Assembly: GCA_009700815.1 (NCBI GenBank)
Contig: WLLG01000035.1
Coordinates: forward strand, 1-11,775
From: Actinomycetota bacterium
Lineage (GTDB): Bacteria; Actinomycetota; Acidimicrobiia; Acidimicrobiales; Microtrichaceae
DNA length: 11,775 bases
Reading direction: 5' to 3'
Each line of letters begins with the position of its first letter. The stretch's first letter is position 1. Positions 6,413-11,775 of this stretch are shown one piece after another. Below the pieces are notes generated by a model. That model was not told the DNA's origin. It did not search any database and saw nothing but the letters and a program-made list of their open reading frames with translations. A program made the translations under genes and the position numbers.

Positions 6413-6448
6413 TACTTGACCGCGCTGTCAATCGGGGCAGCTAGGCAG
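6412..6448 (+). repeat. Direct repeat copy 2 (37 bp)
   Basis: Second copy of 5035-5071, one mismatch, about 65 nt upstream of the ABC-F start codon. The mismatch (T at 6426) breaks the 16-bp palindrome into TTGACCGC-GCTGTCAA. Confidence 0.85.
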
Positions 6449-6459
6449 CGGTCAAGTAG
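6412..6459. repeat. 12-bp perfect inverted repeat upstream of the ABC-F gene
   Basis: CTACTTGACCGC (6412-6423) and GCGGTCAAGTAG (6448-6459) are perfect reverse complements separated by 24 nt. It could form a hairpin in RNA, or be a paired protein-binding site. The octamer TTGACCGC occurs again at 6403-6410. There is no T tract, so an intrinsic terminator is not well supported. Confidence 0.6.
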
Positions 6460-6501
6460 GGCGGGCACTGCGGCCCCTCGGGCCCTGCTTCTCAGAGTCA
6501 G

Positions 6502-6507
6502 TACGCT
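6502..6507 (+). promoter_or_regulatory. -10 element TACGCT of the ABC-F gene (leaderless)
   Basis: TACGCT, 6 nt, then GTG at 6514, the same geometry as moxR and ppx. There is no Shine-Dalgarno before the GTG. No convincing -35 is visible. Confidence 0.5.
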
Positions 6508-6513
6508 TTAGAG

Positions 6514-8160
6514 GTGACTGCACAGCTCGTAGTGAAATCTTTAGAAGCCAGCCACGGATCACGAGTGTTGTTCTCAGGGCTAGATCTGGTCGTAGCTCCC
6601 GGTGATGTCATTGGCCTGTTAGGACCAAACGGGGCCGGAAAATCCACCCTGCTCCGCCTGCTCGCCGGACTAGACCAAACAGTCACCGGCACTCGGGCCC
6701 TTTCTCCTTCGACTGCCACTGTTGGCCTGCTACCCCAAGAAACCGAACGGGTAGAAGGAGAGGAAATTCTTGCCTACCTCAGCCGCAGAACGGGAGTAAC
6801 CGCAGCCCAAGAAGCACTCGACGCAGCCACACAAGCCTTCGCTGAGGCTCAAGACACCGCCGCAGACTCCTACTCCGATGCCCTTGAGCACTGGCTTGCA
6901 CTTGGAGCTGCTGATCTTGAGGATCGGGCACGGATCCTTGTTACTCAGCTCGGTCTTGATGCCTCACTCGATCAGCAGATGACTTCGCTCTCAGGTGGGC
7001 AAGCAGCACGCGCAGGCTTAGCCTCACTGCTCCTGAGCCGGTTCGACATTTTGCTCCTCGACGAACCCACCAATGACCTTGACCTTGCCGGCCTTGATCA
7101 ACTCGAACAGTTTGTTTTGTCCTCAAAGCAACCCATGGTCATCATCAGCCACGACCGAGAATTCTTGAGCCGAACAGTTACCAAGGTGCTCGAACTCGAC
7201 ATGCACCAACAATCCATTCACCTCTACGGCGGCGGCTTTGACGCTTACCTAGTTGAGCGAGAGCGCGACCGGATGCACGCGAGAGAGCAGTACGAGGAAT
7301 ACGCAGGCACCCTGTCCGGGCTTCAAGAACGTGGCCGAACCCAGCGAGCCTGGGCTGACAAAGGAGTTCGAGCAGCGCGACGCAACCCTCCCGACGGAGA
7401 CAAGATCGGAAAATCACTCCGAGTGGAATCCTCAGAGAAGCAAGCCTCAAAGGCCCGACAGACTGACCGCATGGTTGAACGACTCGAAGTAGTTCCCGAA
7501 CCACGCAAAGAATGGGAATTGCAGATGTCAATTTCTGCCGCAGCGCCTTCGGGACAAGTCGTCGCAGTACTACGCGAAGCAAGCCTGACCCGCGGAGCAT
7601 TCCACTTTGGTCCTATCACACTACAAATCGACCGCGGCGACCGAGTTGCAGTGACCGGACCAAACGGCGCCGGCAAGTCCACACTGCTCGGACTCCTCCT
7701 CGGAACGCTGACTGCCGACTCCGGTGATGCCTCGCTCGGTTCGGGCGTAGAGATTGGCGAGATCGACCAAGCCCGGGGCGCATTCGTTGGAGCAGGGTCC
7801 CTGCTTGATGCATTCTGCGATCAGGTACCGGAGCTGCAGACCTCGGAAGTCCGCACGTTGCTCGCAAAGTTTGGCCTGAGCGGCGGACATGTTGTGCGCC
7901 CCACACAAACCCTTTCTGCCGGCGAGCGCACGCGGGCAGGTCTAGCCCTACTGCAGGCTCGTGGCGTCAACCTGTTAGTCCTCGACGAGCCAACGAATCA
8001 CCTAGACCTGCCCGCAATCGAACAACTTGAATCGGCGCTGGGCTCCTTTGATGGCACCATCCTTTTGGTGACCCACGACCGACGCTTGGCCGAACGGTTC
8101 AACCCAAATCGACGGCTCTCGATGCTCGACGGGCAGCTTCAGGAACTTCCAGGAATCTAA
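6514..8160 (+). CDS. ABC-F family ATPase (ribosome-associated, duplicated ABC domains)
   Basis: ABC-F proteins carry two ABC domains and no membrane domain. They bind the ribosomal E site, acting as translation factors or protecting against antibiotics. This 548-aa protein has Walker A GPNGAGKST twice (37-45, 382-390), signature LSGGQ (159-163) and LSAGE (467-471), Walker B with DEPTND (183-188) and DEPTNH (491-496), and H-loop SHD and THD. The inter-domain linker (about 245-335) is charged, Arg/Lys-rich and helical, as in the P-site tRNA interaction motif region. GTG 6514 is chosen from the -10 spacing and because the N-terminal strand follows directly. Resistance-type versus housekeeping role cannot be decided. 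The 3' end overlaps the convergent ppx gene by 4 nt. Its first Walker A coding region is partly copied in the inverted-repeat arms upstream. Confidence 0.93.
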   Translation: MTAQLVVKSLEASHGSRVLFSGLDLVVAPGDVIGLLGPNGAGKSTLLRLLAGLDQTVTGTRALSPSTATVGLLPQETERVEGEEILAYLSRRTGVTAAQEALDAATQAFAEAQDTAADSYSDALEHWLALGAADLEDRARILVTQLGLDASLDQQMTSLSGGQAARAGLASLLLSRFDILLLDEPTNDLDLAGLDQLEQFVLSSKQPMVIISHDREFLSRTVTKVLELDMHQQSIHLYGGGFDAYLVERERDRMHAREQYEEYAGTLSGLQERGRTQRAWADKGVRAARRNPPDGDKIGKSLRVESSEKQASKARQTDRMVERLEVVPEPRKEWELQMSISAAAPSGQVVAVLREASLTRGAFHFGPITLQIDRGDRVAVTGPNGAGKSTLLGLLLGTLTADSGDASLGSGVEIGEIDQARGAFVGAGSLLDAFCDQVPELQTSEVRTLLAKFGLSGGHVVRPTQTLSAGERTRAGLALLQARGVNLLVLDEPTNHLDLPAIEQLESALGSFDGTILLVTHDRRLAERFNPNRRLSMLDGQLQELPGI

Positions 8161-9845
8161 GCCTGCTCCGAAGCCCGATGCTCGGGGCTCTCAGCCGTCG
8201 CCACGACAACAGCCTTGCCGAGGCGCTCCGCCAGCAGACCGCTTCGCGAAGATGCCGAGTATTGCTCCAGACCGAGTTCGGCGGTGTCCTCGCTCCCGTG
8301 CAGGGTCATCAGAACGTTGTCACCTAGGTGCTCAACCTGCACCGATTCCACTGCTCCATCGTGGTTTCGATCAAAGCCAATTGCCACTCGCAGAATTGCC
8401 GCCATGGACCGCACACGAAGTTGGTCGGCCTCACTGAGGCCGGCGAACTCAGCATGTTTATCTACCGATGGCGGGCTCTTACGGTGATAGCGGGCAACCT
8501 GCGCAATGAGCTCGATTTCTTGATCAGTAAACCCCATCAGGTGTTCGGAGTTTCGGATCACGTAGTAGCTGTGCTTGTGATGGCCCGAATGCGCAATGAA
8601 CAGACCGACGTTCGACAACAGCGCAGCGGCTTCGAGCAGCTCTCGCTCCTCGTCACCAAGGCCAAGGTCTGCTGCAAGTGCGTCATGCAACTGGAGCGCT
8701 AGTCGGGCAACTTGAAGCGAGTGTTCTGGGTCATCGTCGCAGAGTTCCATGAGATGAAATACCGAGGTGCGACGCAGGTCAGACAGGTGGTGCAAGGTGC
8801 CGCCGCCGATGCGGTGCAAGGCATCGAGCAACACGCCCTCGCGGAGCGCGAACTCCGAAATGACAATCTCGGTTGCCCCAATAGCCATGCAGGCTTGTTC
8901 GAGCACGATCGCCCCACCAATCAGAATGTCTGCTCGGGCTGCGTCAATCCCGTCAAGTTTGCGACGCTCCTCGGGGCTCTCCACCGAAGCTAAAAGGTCA
9001 ACAATCTCAGAGATTTCTTGGATGGTGACCTTGGATGCATTGAGCTGTTGAGGCGCGTGCTCAGCCCTTCGGGCAAAGATCATGGTGGCAATTGCCTCTG
9101 CCGTGCCCGAGGATGCAATGGCAACTTCTTGGCTGAGTTGCGCCACCTCATGTGCCAGCGGAGCAAGCCTGCCACGCACATAGTCGCGGCATTCCTCAAC
9201 GGCGTTGCCATGGACAGCACCCCCCGGAAAGAACCGGTTCGTCATGCGTAGGGATCCCAATTTGACTGAGCGACCGTACGAGACGGACCCCTTGTAGCCA
9301 AAGAGAATCTCGGTAGAACCGCCGCCGACATCTATCAACGCTAGGTGCTTGTCGAACACCGGCAAGGCCTGCAGCACCCCTAGGAGGATGAGCCTGGCCT
9401 CTTCGAAACCAGAGATGACCTGCACCTCGACCCCGGCCTCTTGCAGCGCGCGTTCGAGGAACTCCTCGGCATTGAGCGCCTCACGAACCGCCGAGGTGGC
9501 CACCGCATAGACGGGAGCTTCAAAGGAGTCAGCTAGGGATCGGCATCGAGCCAAGGCGGCAACGCCACGATCGATTGCAGCGGGCTCAAGCAACTTCATC
9601 TCACCTCGGCCTGAACCAAGCCGGACCATCTCCTTCTGCTTGGTTATCACTTCGAACCTGCCGTTCGAAGCAACCCGAGCAATCAGCATGTGAATCGAGT
9701 TCGTTCCAATGTCAATCGCCGCTAGTGCGCCGGGTAACGGCCGAGCCCCGGCGGCTGGATGAGACCCCGGGTGAGCGGTGCTCATGACTGAGCCGACGGA
9801 TCCCAAATCTGGGCGCTCGCCAAGGTTCGGGGATCGCAGAGGCAT
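8157..9845 (-). CDS. ppx: Exopolyphosphatase, Ppx/GppA family with C-terminal HD-like domain
   Basis: Releases phosphate from polyphosphate ends or acts on pppGpp; cytoplasmic. The 562-aa protein has an N-terminal extension of about 40 residues, then the ASKHA fold: phosphate-1 loop DIGTNS (45-50), TSAVREA (117-123), SGFEEARL (145-152) and phosphate-2 loop DVGGGSTE (172-179). EFALREGVLLD (331-341) closes the phosphatase core. The C-terminal half is the HD-like helical domain of long Ppx proteins, with SNVGLFIAHSGHHKHSYYVI (411-430) and ARYHRKSPP (451-459). I chose ATG 9845 because TAGGAT lies exactly 6 nt upstream. An alternative ATG at 9785 lacks a ribosome-binding site and would remove 20 unconserved residues. 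Long forms like this are usually annotated exopolyphosphatase; GppA activity is the alternative. Confidence 0.93.
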   Translation of the reverse strand: MPLRSPNLGERPDLGSVGSVMSTAHPGSHPAAGARPLPGALAAIDIGTNSIHMLIARVASNGRFEVITKQKEMVRLGSGRGEMKLLEPAAIDRGVAALARCRSLADSFEAPVYAVATSAVREALNAEEFLERALQEAGVEVQVISGFEEARLILLGVLQALPVFDKHLALIDVGGGSTEILFGYKGSVSYGRSVKLGSLRMTNRFFPGGAVHGNAVEECRDYVRGRLAPLAHEVAQLSQEVAIASSGTAEAIATMIFARRAEHAPQQLNASKVTIQEISEIVDLLASVESPEERRKLDGIDAARADILIGGAIVLEQACMAIGATEIVISEFALREGVLLDALHRIGGGTLHHLSDLRRTSVFHLMELCDDDPEHSLQVARLALQLHDALAADLGLGDEERELLEAAALLSNVGLFIAHSGHHKHSYYVIRNSEHLMGFTDQEIELIAQVARYHRKSPPSVDKHAEFAGLSEADQLRVRSMAAILRVAIGFDRNHDGAVESVQVEHLGDNVLMTLHGSEDTAELGLEQYSASSRSGLLAERLGKAVVVATAESPEHRASEQA

Positions 9846-9851
9846 GGGTCA

Positions 9852-9857
9852 ATCCTA
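9852..9857 (-). promoter_or_regulatory. -10 element TAGGAT of ppx (leaderless)
   Basis: Minus strand TAGGAT, then TGACCC (6 nt), then ATG 9845. It lies in the 71-bp divergent gap shared with rsgA. No clear -35 is seen. Confidence 0.5.
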
Positions 9858-9916
9858 GGCCAGCCCCCACTAGGTACCCGAGCAGTGCTCTGGCCGTGCA
9901 AACATGGTGAGGATGG

Positions 9917-11047
9917 ATGCCGCCCGTGCTTGACCAACCCCAGATGCAACCACCCGGATGGAACAATCACTGGGCACAAGAGTGGTCAACCTCTCAGGCT
10001 GACGGCTTGATCCCATGCCGTGTGGTGCGCATTGATAAGGGCGGCATTATGGCGGCAACTTCCTCTGGCGAGGAACACCTAGTTGTTGCGGCGAAGGCCG
10101 TTCGCCGAGTGGTTGTTGGAGATCTCTGTGGCCTTGACTTAGCTGCAGGCCGGATCGAACTGATCCTGCCGCGCCGCACCGTATTCGAACGCCGCTCCCC
10201 TGGCGTTGCTCGGGATCAGCTGCAACTGCAGTCCCGGCCGCTCGCAGCCAATATGGATCGAGTCTTCGTGTTGCAACCACTTGAGTCGGGGGTCAACTTG
10301 ACGCGATTAGCTCGCGAGTTGGTCCTTGCTTGGGAAAGCGGGGCGCAGCCCGTGGTGATTCTCACCAAAGCAGACCTTGTGTCAGCCGAGTGGGCCGAGA
10401 AGGAGCGATCAGAGGCCCAAAGGTTTGCACCTGGGGTCGAGGTGCATGTGATCTCGACTCGAAGCGCGCATGGGCTTCACGAGTTGCGCTCCTTGCATTT
10501 GGCTGGCCACACGATTGCGATGCTTGGGGCATCGGGGGCTGGCAAGTCCTCGCTAGTCAATGCCCTTGCTGGCCATGAGGTACAGCTCGTCGCCGAGGTG
10601 CGCGACAACGATCGAAGGGGCCGCCACACCACGAGTGCCGGACAGATTATTGAGTTAGAAGATGGCGCACTTCTGATCGACACTCCGGGCATTCGTGGGG
10701 TCGGGCTGTGGTCTGCTGACGATGGATTTGAAAAGGCATTTGAAGACTTGAGCTTGTACGTGCAGCAGTGCCGTTTTGCGGACTGCACCCACACCACCGA
10801 GCCAGGCTGCGGCCTACTCGCCGCGGTTGCTCAGGGCGAGATTGGCGCAGACAGAGTCCATGTCTTTCAGGAACTCGCTGTAGAGCTAGAACAACTTGAA
10901 GTGGGCCTAGAAACCCGCGAGCGCGAGGAACAGCGAGAGCGCAACCAACGAGCCCGACGCAAGGCTAAACGGCGTGATGATGACTCCTCTGAATCCACTG
11001 GCCGGTCCTATGAACTCGGCGAAGCAGAGGATGAGTCAGAAGCCTGA
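9917..11047 (+). CDS. rsgA: Ribosome small subunit-dependent GTPase A (circularly permuted GTPase)
   Basis: A late 30S assembly factor that hydrolyses GTP on the small subunit. The 376-aa length is normal for actinobacterial forms. An N-terminal OB fold (about 30-90; CRVVRIDKGGIMA, VVVGDL) is followed by GTPase motifs in the permuted order of the family: G4 TKADL (150-154), G1 GASGAGKSS (204-212), RRGRHTT switch region (233-239), G3 DTPG (255-258). The zinc site is C-x4-C-x-H-x5-C with Cys285, Cys290, His292 and Cys298. The tail is a charged Arg/Glu helix followed by an acidic end. The start has GAGGA only 3 nt before the ATG, rather close. A nine-codon out-of-frame ORF (9904-9933) overlaps it. 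Downstream is a hairpin shared with the convergent regulator gene. Confidence 0.94.
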   Translation: MPPVLDQPQMQPPGWNNHWAQEWSTSQADGLIPCRVVRIDKGGIMAATSSGEEHLVVAAKAVRRVVVGDLCGLDLAAGRIELILPRRTVFERRSPGVARDQLQLQSRPLAANMDRVFVLQPLESGVNLTRLARELVLAWESGAQPVVILTKADLVSAEWAEKERSEAQRFAPGVEVHVISTRSAHGLHELRSLHLAGHTIAMLGASGAGKSSLVNALAGHEVQLVAEVRDNDRRGRHTTSAGQIIELEDGALLIDTPGIRGVGLWSADDGFEKAFEDLSLYVQQCRFADCTHTTEPGCGLLAAVAQGEIGADRVHVFQELAVELEQLEVGLETREREEQRERNQRARRKAKRRDDDSSESTGRSYELGEAEDESEA

Positions 11048-11070
11048 GCTGCGCTCGCACTAGGGCAAGA

Positions 11071-11095
11071 TCTGAGCTGCTCAGTTCAGCTCAGA
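11071..11095. terminator. Hairpin between convergent rsgA and the IclR gene
   Basis: TCTGAGCTG (11071-11079), a 7-nt loop, and CAGCTCAGA (11087-11095) form a perfect 9-bp stem. It overlaps the IclR stop codon (11086-11088) and lies 23 nt after the rsgA stop. There is no U tract on either side, so it would be a bidirectional hairpin of the U-less kind reported in actinobacteria. Confidence 0.6.
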
Positions 11096-11751
11096 AATGG
11101 CGCAGATTCCAGGGCTTGCTGAATCTGGTTGGCGGCTGCAACTACGGCCGGGCCATGCAGCTTTCCTGGAGATCGACCCAGTCGGTCGATAGGACCAGAG
11201 ACACTCACTGCGGCTAGCAACTCCACTTGCGGTCCGCGCACCGGAGCAGACACAGAGGCGACCCCTGCTTCACGCTCCCCCACTGTCTGCAACCAACCTA
11301 TGGCCGTGTGCTCACCCGATAGAACCCGACCAGCGGACCCAACGTCCAAGGGAAGCGCAGCGCCCACCGCCACAATGGTGCGTAGTCCATGCAGAGACTC
11401 AAGTGCAGCAATACACACCCGGTTTGAGCCATCTCGAACGTACAGTTGCACGGACTCGCCCGTGATTTCTCGCAGGGCCACAAGTGCAGGCGCAGCAATC
11501 TCGGCAAGCGGAAACTGCTCGGCTGCGATTCGGCCCAGGGCAACAAGGTGTAGCCCTAAAGCAAAGCGACCGTCCGGGAGTCGGCGAAGTAGGCCATGCG
11601 CCTCGAGCGCCAAGGCCAAACGGTGCGCTGTGGCTCGACTAAGTCCCGTGCCCTGAATCAACTCAGCCAAGGTTCTCGGTGACTCTGCAACGAGGGCAAC
11701 AACCCCAAATGATTTGTCTAATACTCCAACACCAGATACCTTGGGTTCCAT
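11086..11751 (-). CDS. ndgR: IclR-family transcriptional regulator, NdgR/LtbR-like (leucine/amino-acid metabolism)
   Basis: In Streptomyces and Corynebacterium the orthologue is divergent from leuCD and controls leucine and other amino-acid genes. The 221-aa protein has an N-terminal winged helix (about 8-65): VLDKSFGVVALVAESPRTLAELIQ starts it and GLSRATAHRLALALE is the recognition helix. The IclR effector domain follows (ALVALREITGESVQLYVRDG, RVCIAALES, GLRTIVAVGAALPL). The end GEREAGVASVSAPVRGP ... AVSVSGPIDRLGR is the part closest to NdgR as I remember it. Relative to that memory, about 20 residues are missing between GSAGRVL (138-144) and GERE. ATG 11751 is preferred to the TTG at 11772, because it follows a TATAGT -10 at 11766-11761 and gives the family's usual N-terminus. 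leuC would be expected just beyond the window on the plus strand. Confidence 0.88.
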   Translation of the reverse strand: MEPKVSGVGVLDKSFGVVALVAESPRTLAELIQGTGLSRATAHRLALALEAHGLLRRLPDGRFALGLHLVALGRIAAEQFPLAEIAAPALVALREITGESVQLYVRDGSNRVCIAALESLHGLRTIVAVGAALPLDVGSAGRVLSGEHTAIGWLQTVGEREAGVASVSAPVRGPQVELLAAVSVSGPIDRLGRSPGKLHGPAVVAAANQIQQALESAPFLS

Positions 11752-11756
11752 TACTC

Positions 11757-11770
11757 GGGAACTATATCCC
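11757..11770 (-). promoter_or_regulatory. Promoter/operator candidate of the IclR gene
   Basis: Minus strand GGGA-TATAGT-TCCC: a good -10 (TATAGT, 11766-11761) framed by 4-bp inverted arms, 5 nt before the ATG. This fits an autoregulated, nearly leaderless promoter. The -35 lies outside the window and the arms are short, so the operator reading is tentative. Confidence 0.4.
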
Positions 11771-11775
11771 AAATA

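Larger units (their letters stand above)
5035..6448. mobile_element. Putative decayed insertion: direct repeats outside inverted repeats around a GC-rich cassette
   Basis: From outside in: 37-bp direct repeats (5035-5071 and 6412-6448, 36/37 identical), then 74-bp inverted repeats (5095-5168 and 6326-6399, 67/74). The core of about 1.16 kb carries three small minus-strand genes. Hand counts of two 60-nt lines in the core (5761-5820, 6001-6060) give over 70% GC, against about 50% for a line in moxR (4081-4140), which suggests a different origin. No transposase, integrase or recombinase reading frame is visible, so it would be non-autonomous or a remnant. The 37-bp direct repeats are much longer than normal target duplications; they could be att-like sites, or a local duplication of the old moxR/ABC-F intergenic region. 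An assembly artefact remains possible. Confidence 0.45.

Noticed and set aside
5327..6444. Long plus-strand open frames across the cassette (246 and 249 codons)
   Set aside because: They are Arg/Pro/Ser-rich, typical of out-of-frame reading of high-GC DNA, and lie opposite the minus-strand genes, which have ribosome-binding sites and sensible composition.
5035..6448. Classical insertion sequence
   Set aside because: No transposase frame with a DDE or HUH motif is present on either strand, and the outer direct repeats are far longer than any usual target duplication.
6514..8160. Membrane ABC exporter
   Set aside because: There are two ABC domains joined by a charged linker with no transmembrane segment in or beside the gene; this is the ABC-F pattern.
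1..11775. tRNA or rRNA genes
   Set aside because: No cloverleaf with a GTTCRA-type T arm and CCA-side stem, and no rRNA-like stretch, was seen in the intergenic regions.

Overview
The window looks like a chromosomal segment of a moderate-GC actinobacterium. Three things point there: a ferredoxin-type sirohaem reductase next to an iron-sulfur APS reductase; an IclR regulator that reads like NdgR/LtbR, the regulator normally divergent from leuCD; and several genes with a TAnnnT hexamer about 6 nt before the start codon, the usual layout of leaderless actinobacterial mRNAs. The genus cannot be named from the sequence alone.

Layout. (1) 1-1479, + strand: the 3' part of an assimilatory sulfite/nitrite reductase overlapping cysH, giving APS to sulfite to sulfide. 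(2) 1483-1578: six tandem 16-nt units in the convergent gap after cysH. (3) 1587-5017, - strand: a GNAT-like acetyltransferase, then a MoxR AAA+ ATPase followed by a CoxE-like VWA protein, a chaperone-type pair with no visible client enzyme. (4) 5035-6448: a nested repeat structure. 37-bp direct repeats (36/37 identical) lie outside 74-bp inverted repeats (67/74), which flank about 1.16 kb of clearly GC-richer DNA. That DNA carries three small minus-strand genes; one is frameshifted, one has an in-frame TAG and one is intact. The inverted-repeat arms resemble the Walker A coding region of the ABC-F gene just downstream. (5) 6514-8160 +: an ABC-F ATPase. (6) 8157-9845 -: exopolyphosphatase, tail to tail with the ABC-F gene and overlapping it by 4 nt. 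(7) 9917-11047 +: the ribosome-assembly GTPase RsgA, divergent from ppx. (8) 11086-11751 -: the NdgR-like IclR regulator, separated from rsgA by a 9-bp-stem hairpin.

Most of the window is housekeeping: sulfur assimilation, translation and ribosome factors, polyphosphate metabolism, and amino-acid regulation. The accessory part is 5.0-6.5 kb. It looks like a decaying inserted cassette of uncharacterised actinobacterial genes between moxR and the ABC-F gene, and its repeats also place a TTGACCGC palindrome over the moxR promoter. This region and the 16-nt tandem array are the parts most worth a second look. No complete new defence or biosynthetic system was seen.
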